Source of the DNA: Spirochaetaceae bacterium
GTDB taxonomy: Bacteria; Spirochaetota; Spirochaetia; Treponematales; Treponemataceae
Direction: 5' to 3'
Assembly (NCBI GenBank): GCA_017623685.1
Contig: JAGAOP010000021.1
Coordinates: 1 to 64,000, forward strand
DNA length: 64,000 nucleotides
Positions 53,242 through 61,743 of the stretch are shown in pieces (the stretch's first letter is position 1; the number at the start of each line of letters is the position of its first letter). Below the pieces are notes generated by a model. That model did not search any database and was not told the origin of the DNA. It was given only the letters and a program-made list of their open reading frames with translations. Position numbers and translations under genes: made by a program.

Positions 53242-54262
53242 GTGTTATTTTGCCAAGTTGACCACATGCACCACCAATTTTTCTACCTCGATGGGTTCTT
53301 AATGTTACGTTTATTCCTTCTTTTTCTAAAATACTAACAAATTTTTTACATTCACTAGCAGTAGGTGTTGAAAAAGGTATGTTAGGAATAGAATTCCAAG
53401 GGATTAAATTAATATGAACATCAAGTCCTTTTGCAAAATTTGCCATTTCTAAAGCACTATCAGTTGTATCATTTGTTCCAGCCATTAATGCGGCTTCTAA
53501 AGTACAACGTTTTCCTGTTTTTTTTGTATAATATAAAATCGCCTCTTTTAATTGGGATAGGGGATTTGTTTTTGTTACAGGCATTAATTTTTCTCTAAGC
53601 TCTGGATTTGCTGTTGTTAAAGAAACTGCAAGTCTTAGTTGAGGTCCGTTATCAGCTAAATCATAAATTCCCTTTATAATCCCACAAGTAGAAAGAGTAA
53701 TTCTTCTTGTTGAAAGGGCTTTACCTTCTGGGTGAGTAAGTATTTCTACGGCTTTTCGAATTTCATTTAGGTTGAGCATTGGCTCTCCCATGCCCATAAA
53801 TACAATATTGTCTAAATTTCCAGCTATTTCTTCTAAAAAAAGAAATTGTTCTACAATTTCACTGGCAGTTAGGTTTCTGCCAAAACCTAGTTTTCCGGTT
53901 TGGCAAAAAGCACAATTCATTCCACACCCAGCTTGACATGAAACACAAGCTGTTTTCCGTTGGCTTTTATCCGTCAACAAAACGGCTTCTATGCATCTAT
54001 TGTCAAAAAGTGTAATTTGTAATTTTATAGTTCCGTCTGTATCCCGAAGAACTTGTGAGATTTTTGAACTTTTGATTAAAGACTTATTATTTAACTTTAT
54101 TCGTAAATCCTTTGGCAAATTTAGCATTTCCTCAAAGGAATTTACTCCCTGTGATATCCATTTGAAAATCTGTATGCCACGGAAACTAGGACTAATTTCA
54201 AACTTAGAACATATTTCTTCAGGTAACATTCCTGCTAAATGAATTTTCTCTTGTTCAGCCAA
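53234..54262 (-). CDS. rlmN: 23S rRNA (adenine2503-C2)-methyltransferase
   Basis: A radical-SAM enzyme methylating A2503 (and A37 of some tRNAs). The protein is 342 residues. The cluster motif C113-x3-C117-x2-C120 lies in GCGMNCAFCQTG. GMGEPMLN near 157 binds SAM, and the C-terminal cysteine of GGACGQLG (about 333) is the methyl-transfer residue. I read a TTG start at 54262 with GGTG upstream. It follows the TPR gene after 10 bases. Confidence 0.95.
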   Translation of the reverse strand: MAEQEKIHLAGMLPEEICSKFEISPSFRGIQIFKWISQGVNSFEEMLNLPKDLRIKLNNKSLIKSSKISQVLRDTDGTIKLQITLFDNRCIEAVLLTDKSQRKTACVSCQAGCGMNCAFCQTGKLGFGRNLTASEIVEQFLFLEEIAGNLDNIVFMGMGEPMLNLNEIRKAVEILTHPEGKALSTRRITLSTCGIIKGIYDLADNGPQLRLAVSLTTANPELREKLMPVTKTNPLSQLKEAILYYTKKTGKRCTLEAALMAGTNDTTDSALEMANFAKGLDVHINLIPWNSIPNIPFSTPTASECKKFVSILEKEGINVTLRTHRGRKIGGACGQLGKITLE

Positions 54263-54272
54263 AATTACACCA

Positions 54273-55454
54273 TTAGTATGAGTTCGTTTGAATTTTTTCC
54301 AACATTTCGTTGATTGCTTGACTTCTTATTCCCAGTTTTTGAAAATTTTCTAAAGTTTCAATAGCAGCAGTTTTTTTATTGATTTTCATATAACAATCCG
54401 CTAAATCTATGTAAAAACGATAGTTTTTTGGATCAGATTGAATCAATCTTGTTAAACTAGCAATAGCTTCATCGTATTTACCTTGACCAATGCTAATCAA
54501 GGCTAAACCTAATACTGCATAAATATCGAATTCAATGTCTAAAGCCTTATTGTAATATTCAACAGCTGTTTCGTAATCTCCGATATTGCGATATGCATCT
54601 CCAGCTCTTGTTAAAATAACCTTATTGTTTGGATCACGTTCAAGAATTCTATTCCAATATTCGATGGAACGGAATTGTTGATTCATTCCACGGTAACAGT
54701 CGGCTAAGCCAAAAAGAGCATAAAAATTATCAGGTTCTGTTTCTAAGGCTCTTTCAAAATAGTATACACCTTTATCATAAGTCTTTAGTTTTCTGTAACA
54801 GTTTCCGATTGAAGTTAAAACTCGAATATCAACATTATTTTCGTTTAATTCAAACATTCGTGTCCAATAATAAAGGGCATCTCTGTATTCCTTAAAATCA
54901 TAATGCAAATGACCTAAACCAATTAAAGCATAGGCATTATTTTCTTCCATGTCTAGAACTCGAAGATATAATTGTTTTGACTTTCCAAAGTCTTTAATTT
55001 TTCTGTAAGCATCTGCAACACGAGTTAAAACTGTAATGTTTCTGTCATCATGAATTAAATACTTTTCCCAAATATCTATAGCTTTGTGATACTGATTTAA
55101 TGCTTTATAACAGTCAGCTAAACCAAAAAGGGCATAATTGTTGCCAAAATGATAATCAAGACATCTGGAATAAAATTCAATAGCTTCTTTGAAGTGACCT
55201 TGTTTTCGTTCTGAATCTCCTAGACCAACTAGTGCATAGTTATTGTTTTCTTCTAAGTTAAGTATTTCGTTAAAGGCTGCGTTTGCTTCATGAATTTTGT
55301 TTTCTTTTAAAAGATGATATCCTTTTTTAGATAATTCTGCAATTTCGGCAGCTTTTTTATCTTGAGGCGACATTTCATCAGATGGTGGAGGTGTAATAAA
55401 TTCCTCTTCTTGCTCTAGTTTGTCAGACATAGAAAATAATCCAGAATCTTTCAT
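54273..55454 (-). CDS. Tetratricopeptide-repeat protein
   Basis: A 393-residue soluble protein made almost entirely of about ten TPR units (from residue 30 on). The repeats alternate between two types, one with NNYALFGLADCY and one with NITVLTRVADAYRK, so a two-TPR block of about 68 residues appears to have been duplicated. It has no signal peptide. Its ATG shares one base with the stop of the upstream 115-residue gene (TAATG). The partner is unknown. Confidence 0.88.
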   Translation of the reverse strand: MKDSGLFSMSDKLEQEEEFITPPPSDEMSPQDKKAAEIAELSKKGYHLLKENKIHEANAAFNEILNLEENNNYALVGLGDSERKQGHFKEAIEFYSRCLDYHFGNNYALFGLADCYKALNQYHKAIDIWEKYLIHDDRNITVLTRVADAYRKIKDFGKSKQLYLRVLDMEENNAYALIGLGHLHYDFKEYRDALYYWTRMFELNENNVDIRVLTSIGNCYRKLKTYDKGVYYFERALETEPDNFYALFGLADCYRGMNQQFRSIEYWNRILERDPNNKVILTRAGDAYRNIGDYETAVEYYNKALDIEFDIYAVLGLALISIGQGKYDEAIASLTRLIQSDPKNYRFYIDLADCYMKINKKTAAIETLENFQKLGIRSQAINEMLEKIQTNSY

Positions 55455-55801
55455 TATTTATCCTTTTCAATAATTATTGAAACAACTTTGGCTATTTTTT
55501 CCAGAAGTGGTTCCGATTTTCTTTTGTTATGTGCGAGTAGATAAAGCTTTAATGCATCTAACTCTTTATTTTTTTCCATATATTTGTCTGCAACTCTCGA
55601 AAGACCATCTGAATAACCAGTTGCTAAAAAAATCCTACGAGCTTGCTCAATGTTTCCTTGATTAAAAAAAACATTCCCTTTGCGATTTAGAATAACTTTT
55701 TGTTCAGAAGTGAGTCCTATGGTAGGTTTTTCATTTGTTTTTATAAATCCTATATTATTTGAATTTGCATTGTCGATTGTTTTTTTTAAATCTTCATCCA
55801 T
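55454..55801 (-). CDS. Small helical protein coupled to the TPR gene
   Basis: A 115-residue protein I cannot assign to a named family. The middle reads LNRKGNVFFNQGNIEQARRIFLATG, which resembles one TPR helix pair, followed by a second helical pair. The first 30 residues look disordered. GAAAGG precedes the ATG. It overlaps the next gene by one base and likely forms a transcription unit with it and rlmN, driven by the promoter at 55825-55853. Confidence 0.75.
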   Translation of the reverse strand: MDEDLKKTIDNANSNNIGFIKTNEKPTIGLTSEQKVILNRKGNVFFNQGNIEQARRIFLATGYSDGLSRVADKYMEKNKELDALKLYLLAHNKRKSEPLLEKIAKVVSIIIEKDK

Positions 55802-55824
55802 GAAAAAACCTTTCTATAATTTCT

Positions 55825-55853
55825 ATATTATAAAATAGACTTTTTATTGTCAA
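55825..55853 (-). promoter_or_regulatory. Promoter of the TPR-rlmN unit
   Basis: On the minus strand TTGACA (55853-55848), 17 bases, TAATAT (55830-55825); TATAAT two bases upstream is an alternative -10. Confidence 0.65.
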
Positions 55854-55891
55854 TTCCTTTTTATTGTATTTGATAAAAAAATATTTATATA

Positions 55892-56434
55892 TTAATTACT
55901 GCTATAAAAATCTACTATGGAACGACCATAGACTCGTCTATCAGATAAAAGTAATTTTCCAACTGAATCAGGCATTGGTTTTTCTTCTGGTCGATGAATC
56001 ATAGCAATTCCATTAGGATTAAGTAAATTTCGTTTATCGATTCTTTCAATTAAGTTTAGGTGAAACTTATAGGGAAAAGGTGGGTCTAAAAAAATATAAT
56101 CATATTGTTTTTTACATCGTTCTAGAAATAATTCAACCGGCATAAAGTGACAATTTATTCTTTTGTTCATTTCTTTTTCTGTAATTGAAACATTAGAAAT
56201 TACGGTTGTAGTTTTGATTCTGTCTTTTTCAACTAATTCAATAAAATCAGCACCACGGGAACAGGCTTCTATGGCAATAGTTCCAGAACCTGAAAATAAA
56301 TCTAAAAAGGATTTTCCTGATAAATCTCCAAGTATAGAAAAAACAGATTCTCGCATTTTATCCATAGCAGGTCGAATTATGCCATCGGGGCATTTTATTA
56401 TACGACCTCTAAGTTCTCCACCGGTAATTCTCAT
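55892..56434 (-). CDS. rsmD: 16S rRNA (guanine966-N2)-methyltransferase
   Basis: A Rossmann-fold methyltransferase acting on 16S G966. The protein is 180 residues. MRITGGELRGR opens the protein as usual, DLFSGSGTIAIEACSRGA is the SAM site near 42-59, and YIFLDPPFPYKF holds the DPPF catalytic motif. TTGGAG precedes the ATG. Confidence 0.95.
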   Translation of the reverse strand: MRITGGELRGRIIKCPDGIIRPAMDKMRESVFSILGDLSGKSFLDLFSGSGTIAIEACSRGADFIELVEKDRIKTTTVISNVSITEKEMNKRINCHFMPVELFLERCKKQYDYIFLDPPFPYKFHLNLIERIDKRNLLNPNGIAMIHRPEEKPMPDSVGKLLLSDRRVYGRSIVDFYSSN

Positions 56435-56644
56435 TATTTCTCCAATAAAAAATAAATAGTTTTCACTGCAAACTTAAATAGATAAAATACGACGAAATCA
56501 CAGTCATTTTTTATCTTAATCTGCTTGAATTATGGTTTAATTTTGTAAATATTTTATCATATGAAATACTTTTGTGTATAGCCTATATTAATTATCTGTT
56601 TAATATCATTTGCGAATCTAATAAACATACACATTCTTCTTTAC

Positions 56645-56673
56645 TTGACTTGCATACTAATAAAACATATTAT
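56645..56673 (+). promoter_or_regulatory. Promoter of pcnB, -10 box 8 bases before the GTG
   Basis: TTGACT (56645-56650), 17 bases, TATTAT (56668-56673). The GTG start is at 56682. No Shine-Dalgarno sequence fits between, so the mRNA should be leaderless or nearly so. Confidence 0.65.
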
Positions 56674-56681
56674 ATATAACT

Positions 56682-57866
56682 GTGCTAATTAGATATTCTA
56701 CAGATTCAAAAGGTCGACCTGTAAAAAAGGCTGTTGTTTATACAAAAGAAGAACATTTTATTACTCGTGAAAAAATTGATCCTGATGCATTATATGTTAT
56801 TAATCAACTAAGAAGTTATGGTTATGACGCTTATATTGTAGGTGGTGCTGTCAGAGATTTACTGATTGGGAATACTCCAAAAGATTTTGATATAGTAACA
56901 GATGCAACTCCTACTAAAATAAAAAGACTATTTCGTAATTCCAGAATTATAGGACGACGTTTTCGTTTAGTTCATGTTTTTTTTGATGATAAAATCTTTG
57001 AGGTAAGTACATTTCGTTCTATTTCTGATGGAACTGTGGGAAATAGTTTTGGTACTATGGACGAAGATGTTCAACGGCGAGATTTTTCCATAAATGCTTT
57101 ATATTTTGATACAGAAAAAGAACACATCATTGATTATGTAGATGGAGTAAAAGACATTCGTAAATCTGTGATAAAACCTGTTATTTCTTTGGATTTAATT
57201 TTTGCAGAAGACCCAGTTAGAATGATTAGAGCTGTTAAATATGCTGCAACAACAAATAGCCACATGTCCATTTCCTTAAAACGTAAAATACGAAAATCTG
57301 CTCATTTATTGCTTCCAGTTTCACCATCAAGACTTACAGAAGAATTTATTAAAATACTAAATAGTGGTCATGCTTATGATATAATTAAAATTGCAAAAGA
57401 ATTAGATTTATACATGTATTTACAACCCATGGCAAGCGCCTTAATGGACGAAAATAGCGAATTTGAAAAAAAATATTTTAAACACTTAAAACAATTAGAC
57501 TCTTTACATAAAAGTAGTAATTCTGTTCGTTTAGGGGAAAAATTAGCTTTTATCATTTGGGATTATATTCAAGAACTTACAAATTGGGATAAAGAAATTG
57601 AATCAAAAACTGCCGTTGGTGAATTGTATTCTAAAACATGGACACAATGTAGAAATTTTGTTCTACCTATGAATCCTCAACGAACAGAATTGGAATATGG
57701 AATCCGAACTGTATTAAAAGCAATTGGAGTTCCTGTTTATCTATCAACTTCTAAATCGGAAAAAAAAGATACTGATAAGCCTAAGAAATCTTCAAATCCT
57801 TACAGAAGACATTCTAGAAAAAATAATCTAGCCTTAACAGAATCTGTTGTGTGTAGTTCAAAATAA
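56682..57866 (+). CDS. pcnB: Polynucleotide adenylyltransferase / CCA-type nucleotidyltransferase
   Basis: A class II nucleotidyltransferase of 394 residues. VGGAVRDLLIG is at 53-63, the catalytic pair in KDFDIVTDA (D68, D70), and QRRDFSINALYFD follows near 127. Basic sequences at both ends (KGRPVKKAV near residue 10 and RRHSRKNN near the end) fit PcnB. A CCA-adding activity is possible, and no other CCA gene is in the window; neither tRNA here encodes CCA. The start is a GTG without a ribosome site. Confidence 0.85.
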   Translation: MLIRYSTDSKGRPVKKAVVYTKEEHFITREKIDPDALYVINQLRSYGYDAYIVGGAVRDLLIGNTPKDFDIVTDATPTKIKRLFRNSRIIGRRFRLVHVFFDDKIFEVSTFRSISDGTVGNSFGTMDEDVQRRDFSINALYFDTEKEHIIDYVDGVKDIRKSVIKPVISLDLIFAEDPVRMIRAVKYAATTNSHMSISLKRKIRKSAHLLLPVSPSRLTEEFIKILNSGHAYDIIKIAKELDLYMYLQPMASALMDENSEFEKKYFKHLKQLDSLHKSSNSVRLGEKLAFIIWDYIQELTNWDKEIESKTAVGELYSKTWTQCRNFVLPMNPQRTELEYGIRTVLKAIGVPVYLSTSKSEKKDTDKPKKSSNPYRRHSRKNNLALTESVVCSSK

Positions 57867-57869
57867 TTT

Positions 57870-58733
57870 TTAATATTGGGTTATTTTATCGATAATTATG
57901 CTAACTTCTTCGATAAGAATACCTGTATAACGTTCAATATTATCTATGACATAGGTTTGAAGATTGTGTATTTTCCCTGTTAATTGAGTGCCAAATGGAA
58001 TATCGATGGTAATAATTAACCTGTAACCTCGAGTGTCTGTTTTTATAGTTAGTTTTTTTACTCGAATTTGAGAATCGTATTCATTAACACAATGCATAGC
58101 CATTTGTGTTAAGGCAGCTTCTGAAATTTCTACTCGCCCTTTTTTTAAAAATTCTGGTCTAACAACAGATTTTTCATAATGTTTTGAATCTTCATTAACA
58201 ACGTTTTTTTTCTTATTGCGATTAAGAAAAACTTTTACAGAATCAAAAAATATTTTAGGATAATCTTTTTTTATTTCTATAGATGGGACAGGAATAACAT
58301 GCTTTCCTTCAATTTGTCTTGAACGAATAGCTTTTTCAATTTCTTCTTGAGAGGCTATATCTTCAATTTTTATTATTTTTGAAGGTGCAGGAAGTTGTAA
58401 TCGCATGGCAATTTTTTGAACCATTTTTTCAGAGGTGCCAAGAATAAGAATCTTTTTTATCTTCATTTTTTGAAGATTTTTTGCAACTTGATCTCTGTGG
58501 GCTTTGTCATCGAAAAGGGCACATCTTACTGCCCCCATATAATTTTTTTCTCTTTTTGCAGTGTGACCCGCAATAATTTTATCATTTTGAATTAATAATC
58601 CATCATCAATAATTGTATCAATTCCATATTTTTCAGCAAGCAATTTTGCACGAAAACTTTTCCCAGTTCCACTGGGTCCTACAAGAGAATAAACAGTTGT
58701 TCCTGAAAATAAATGTAAAAAATTTGAAAACAT
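57870..58733 (-). CDS. P-loop ATPase-like domain fused to an Asp23/Gls24 domain
   Basis: A 287-residue fusion. The N-terminal half carries a Walker A motif GPSGTGKS (19-26), an acidic stretch IIDDGLLIQ, and a helical region to about 130, resembling a small kinase or ATPase. A Lys-rich linker (about 165-190) leads to an Asp23/Gls24 (DUF322) type domain (about 195-287, starting GRVEISEAALTQMAMHCV). Gls24 proteins are usually separate envelope stress or cell-wall-associated proteins. It follows rluD by 7 bases with no clear ribosome site. Confidence 0.78.
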   Translation of the reverse strand: MFSNFLHLFSGTTVYSLVGPSGTGKSFRAKLLAEKYGIDTIIDDGLLIQNDKIIAGHTAKREKNYMGAVRCALFDDKAHRDQVAKNLQKMKIKKILILGTSEKMVQKIAMRLQLPAPSKIIKIEDIASQEEIEKAIRSRQIEGKHVIPVPSIEIKKDYPKIFFDSVKVFLNRNKKKNVVNEDSKHYEKSVVRPEFLKKGRVEISEAALTQMAMHCVNEYDSQIRVKKLTIKTDTRGYRLIITIDIPFGTQLTGKIHNLQTYVIDNIERYTGILIEEVSIIIDKITQY

Positions 58734-58740
58734 ATAAGTA

Positions 58741-59724
58741 CTACTTATTATACGATTTGATGTTAAAATCAGGCAAGTGTTTTTTTATCATATTTATAAA
58801 ATTTAATGGAATTGGGCATATAAAAGTTTCATAAATCTCTAAAGGATTATCTTTTGGCAATTCCATTGTCCAACAATGAAGAAAAAAATCTTGGGATTCC
58901 CAAATTTTTCTACCTCCGTAGGCAGTATCACCTAAAAGAGGATGTCCGTGAATACTGGAATGAAGTCTAATTTGATGTTTTCTACCAGTTTCAATAAAAA
59001 TTCTTGCCAATGTAATTGGCTTATTTTTATAGGTTCCTAGGCTTAGGGGTTCAACATGGGTTATTGCTTTTAATCCAGCTTCATTTTCTTTGGAAATATA
59101 AAAACCATTTTTTATTTTATCCCTCTGGTTAGAAATAGAATCGCACCACAATTTTTTTTCATTAAAGTGTCCTTCTAAAATTGCAAGATAACTTTTTTTT
59201 ATTTGGTTAGCTTTTAAGGCTTGGGAAAACCATCTTGCTCCAATTAAGTTTTCAGAAAAAACAAGTAAGCCTGTGGTTTTTTTATCTAAGCGATGTAATG
59301 CACCTGGCCTAAAAGATAGGGAAGAGGAATTTTTGTTTTCATCATAATAGCTTTTTGAAATTATATCACAAAGATTTTTTTCTTTTTTCCCACTCTGGAC
59401 AGAATAATCATAGGGTTTGTTTATTACTCTAAGATATTTATTTTTGAATATAACTTGGATTTTTATTTCTTCAGTTTCTTTTGGTATTAAATTAGTTTTT
59501 TTAGATGTCTCCTTGTTATTTAACAAAAAGGCAGCAATTTGTATTTTATCTCCACAAAAAACTATAGATTCTGGCTTTTGTTTTTTTTCATTTAATTTAA
59601 TAAATCCTTTTCGAATAAGCTTGTATATAGCTGAAAGAGATTCATCTTTTAAAATACGACGTGCAATTTTATCAAGTCTTCTTTCGTTATCATTTTCTGT
59701 GGCAATAAAATGTATAAATTCCAT
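58741..59724 (-). CDS. RluA-family pseudouridine synthase with S4 domain (RluC/RluD type)
   Basis: A 327-residue rRNA pseudouridine synthase. The S4 RNA-binding domain is at about 14-60 (RRLDKIARRILKDESL). The catalytic motif is GALHRLDKKTTGLLVF with the active aspartate near 154, and GRKHQIRLHSSIHGHPLLGD completes the fold. It is a paralogue of the gene at 29765-30526, which lacks S4. The ATG has no ribosome site, and a perfect TATAAT sits 6 bases upstream. Confidence 0.92.
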   Translation of the reverse strand: MEFIHFIATENDNERRLDKIARRILKDESLSAIYKLIRKGFIKLNEKKQKPESIVFCGDKIQIAAFLLNNKETSKKTNLIPKETEEIKIQVIFKNKYLRVINKPYDYSVQSGKKEKNLCDIISKSYYDENKNSSSLSFRPGALHRLDKKTTGLLVFSENLIGARWFSQALKANQIKKSYLAILEGHFNEKKLWCDSISNQRDKIKNGFYISKENEAGLKAITHVEPLSLGTYKNKPITLARIFIETGRKHQIRLHSSIHGHPLLGDTAYGGRKIWESQDFFLHCWTMELPKDNPLEIYETFICPIPLNFINMIKKHLPDFNIKSYNK

Positions 59725-59730
59725 TGTCTA

Positions 59731-59736
59731 ATTATA
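59731..59736 (-). promoter_or_regulatory. -10 box (TATAAT) six bases before the rluA-type gene
   Basis: On the minus strand a perfect TATAAT ends 6 bases before the ATG at 59724; the -35 is weak (TGGATT at 17 bases). There is no Shine-Dalgarno sequence. Confidence 0.5.
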
Positions 59737-59760
59737 TACATAATTTAATACATAATCCAC

Positions 59761-59788
59761 TAGACAAAAGTTTTCTTTATAGTAAAAT
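59761..59788 (+). promoter_or_regulatory. Promoter of the PAP2-like gene, -10 box 6 bases before ATG
   Basis: TAGACA (59761-59766), 16 bases, TAAAAT (59783-59788), each five of six to consensus. The ATG is at 59795 with only six bases between and no ribosome site. Confidence 0.65.
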
Positions 59789-59794
59789 ATAGAT

Positions 59795-60274
59795 ATGTCC
59801 TCTACTGTTATTAATCAAGTTAAGATGCTTTTTTTAAACCCTATATTTATATCTTGTATCCTCAGTTGGCTTGCTGCCCAGTTTATTAAAACTTTGATAA
59901 AGCTAATTAGTGGTAGAATATCAAGTTTAAAGGATCTTTTTGAACTTTTATTTTGGCGAACAGGTGGAATGCCTTCTAGTCACTCTGCTTTAGTGTGTTC
60001 TCTTTGTACTGCAATAGGTTTTAATTCAGGACTTGATTCTGATGTTTTTATTTTGTCTTTTTGTTTTGCATTAGTTGTTATTCGTGATGCTCTTGGAGTA
60101 AGGCGTGCAAGTGGTATTCAAGCTCGTGTTTTGAATGAAATAGGCACCACATTGGATGAACAGGACATTCTAAAGTTCAAGCCGGTAAAAGAAGTACATG
60201 GTCATAAACCAGCAGAGGTTTTTATTGGTTGCTTTCTTGGAATAGCCATCGGGGTTGCTTTTTCCGTGCTTTAA
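59795..60274 (+). CDS. Divergent PAP2-family membrane protein
   Basis: A 159-residue protein with about four membrane segments. It belongs to the small divergent PAP2 (DUF212) group: WRTGGMPSSHSALVCSL holds the phosphatase-like PSSH motif near 54-70, and GVRRASGIQARVLNE and EVHGHKPAEV are diagnostic of this family. The substrate is unknown, although lipid phosphatase activity is an obvious possibility. Expression seems leaderless. Confidence 0.9.
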   Translation: MSSTVINQVKMLFLNPIFISCILSWLAAQFIKTLIKLISGRISSLKDLFELLFWRTGGMPSSHSALVCSLCTAIGFNSGLDSDVFILSFCFALVVIRDALGVRRASGIQARVLNEIGTTLDEQDILKFKPVKEVHGHKPAEVFIGCFLGIAIGVAFSVL

Positions 60275-60295
60275 CATAGAAAATCGGTTCATCAA

Positions 60296-61540
60296 ATGAA
60301 AAAGAATTATTTCATTATTGTTGCTTTTTTCATAGTAATTTTTTCTCTTGTTTTAATATTTTTTACTGGTTCTTTTTCTTTCTCTTCTTTGTGGAAAGGT
60401 TATATCGTATTGTATACTTCAAAATCTATTCCCGAAAATGATGTTTTATCTATTCTCGAGAAAAATGGTATTTCAAATGTAATAACTTTGTCAGCTCAAA
60501 AAGTTCCTTATGTTTCAAAGGAATCTCCTGTTCAACCAGAATATACAAAAAAATATCTTGAGCAAAGGAAAGCTTATTTTTCGGATAAAAATGATACCCT
60601 TAGACTTTATTATATTCCAGAAAAAAATATATTTTTCATAAAAAATGCGATTAATGAGTTGTCTGAATTAAAAAATCAAGGCATAGTAGGTTTAGATTTA
60701 AATACACGTTATCCATGGATTATACCTTTAGTTTCTTTAATTGTATTAATATTATTAACTATTGCTTCAAGATCAAAGGGTTTTGTTTTTTTAGGTTGTT
60801 GTTTCCCCTTACTATTTTCTTTTTGCCACCCTCTCTTTACAAATGGTGCTGCTGTTATTTTATTTATGTATGCAATTTATCTTATTTCAAATTTATGGCC
60901 TAGGCAACGAATGAAAAAGGTTTTGTTAAAATCCTTTTTTACTTGGTTATTTTTAATTTTGCCTTTAGTTTTGCTTTTTATTGTATCCATAAAAGAAGCG
61001 TTAATTTTCCTTTTAGTTTATCTAGCAACTTTTTCACTTTTGCTAATAAATAATTATTTTAGAAAACGTCGTCTTAGTCGATTAAGATTTAAACCAATAC
61101 CAATAATTACTGCAAATATGATTCCTTTAAAGACTTTAAAAAATGCAAGACTACTTCTAGTTCCCGCTTTTGGGGCAGGAATTTTTTGCATTTTTTATAT
61201 TTTTTCTAGTTTTTTTTATGTTGACAATTCAGAGAATGACTTGTTTTTTCCTGCCCCAACAAGGTATACTGAAGCAGGTGATTTCAATATGTCGTCATAC
61301 GAAGCAACAAGAAAAGCAAAATTAATAGCACAAGAAGTTGAATCTCTTCCAGATTTGGTTGACTATGTTTCTTGGGTGTGGAATACAGGTAATTTTGCTT
61401 TTCAAAATCTTAGTTCATCTAAAGAAAATAATTTAGTAGAACAGGGGGCTTCTGTTTTTATGCCAACATATAAAACTGATTCCAATGGAAAAATAGTGAA
61501 AAAGGATTCATTGATTACTATTTTGATGAGAATTTTTTAG
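60296..61540 (+). CDS. Membrane protein of unknown function, reading frame broken near its end
   Basis: The open frame encodes 414 residues: an N-terminal membrane segment (about 6-24), a soluble part with YIPEKNIFFIK, and four to five hydrophobic segments between about 140 and 310. It stops at TAG 61538-61540 after the odd tail SLITILMRIF. The minus-one frame continues sensibly from there for 67 codons and ends in a membrane anchor (61480-61743), so the original protein was probably near 481 residues. It precedes rnfC directly, and no ribosome site is clear. I do not recognise the family. Confidence 0.65.
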   Translation: MKKNYFIIVAFFIVIFSLVLIFFTGSFSFSSLWKGYIVLYTSKSIPENDVLSILEKNGISNVITLSAQKVPYVSKESPVQPEYTKKYLEQRKAYFSDKNDTLRLYYIPEKNIFFIKNAINELSELKNQGIVGLDLNTRYPWIIPLVSLIVLILLTIASRSKGFVFLGCCFPLLFSFCHPLFTNGAAVILFMYAIYLISNLWPRQRMKKVLLKSFFTWLFLILPLVLLFIVSIKEALIFLLVYLATFSLLLINNYFRKRRLSRLRFKPIPIITANMIPLKTLKNARLLLVPAFGAGIFCIFYIFSSFFYVDNSENDLFFPAPTRYTEAGDFNMSSYEATRKAKLIAQEVESLPDLVDYVSWVWNTGNFAFQNLSSSKENNLVEQGASVFMPTYKTDSNGKIVKKDSLITILMRIF

Positions 61541-61743
61541 CTGAATGTATTAATTCTATTCAAGAAGATAATGAACAAATTGAATCTTTACTTAGAACTC
61601 AAAATAGATTTGTAAGAGTTTCTTATTTGCATAGAAGTAACTATGGTGGAAATAGTTCTAATCAGGGTTTAGATATTATTACACTTTTACTTGGAATGAT
61701 TATACCTATGCTTTTTGCTTTTTATATCTGGAGGACAAAATGA
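61490..61743 (+). pseudogene. Minus-one-frame continuation of the preceding membrane protein
   Basis: Shifting by -1 within the A-rich stretch 61490-61504 gives YYFDENFLAECINSIQ..., then a hydrophobic segment (GLDIITLLLGMIIPMLFAFY) and a stop at 61741-61743 that overlaps rnfC by 4 bases (ATGA). The continuation is open in this frame only from 61480. It is either a recent frameshift, a sequencing error or a programmed -1 slip at G-AAA-AAG. Confidence 0.65.
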
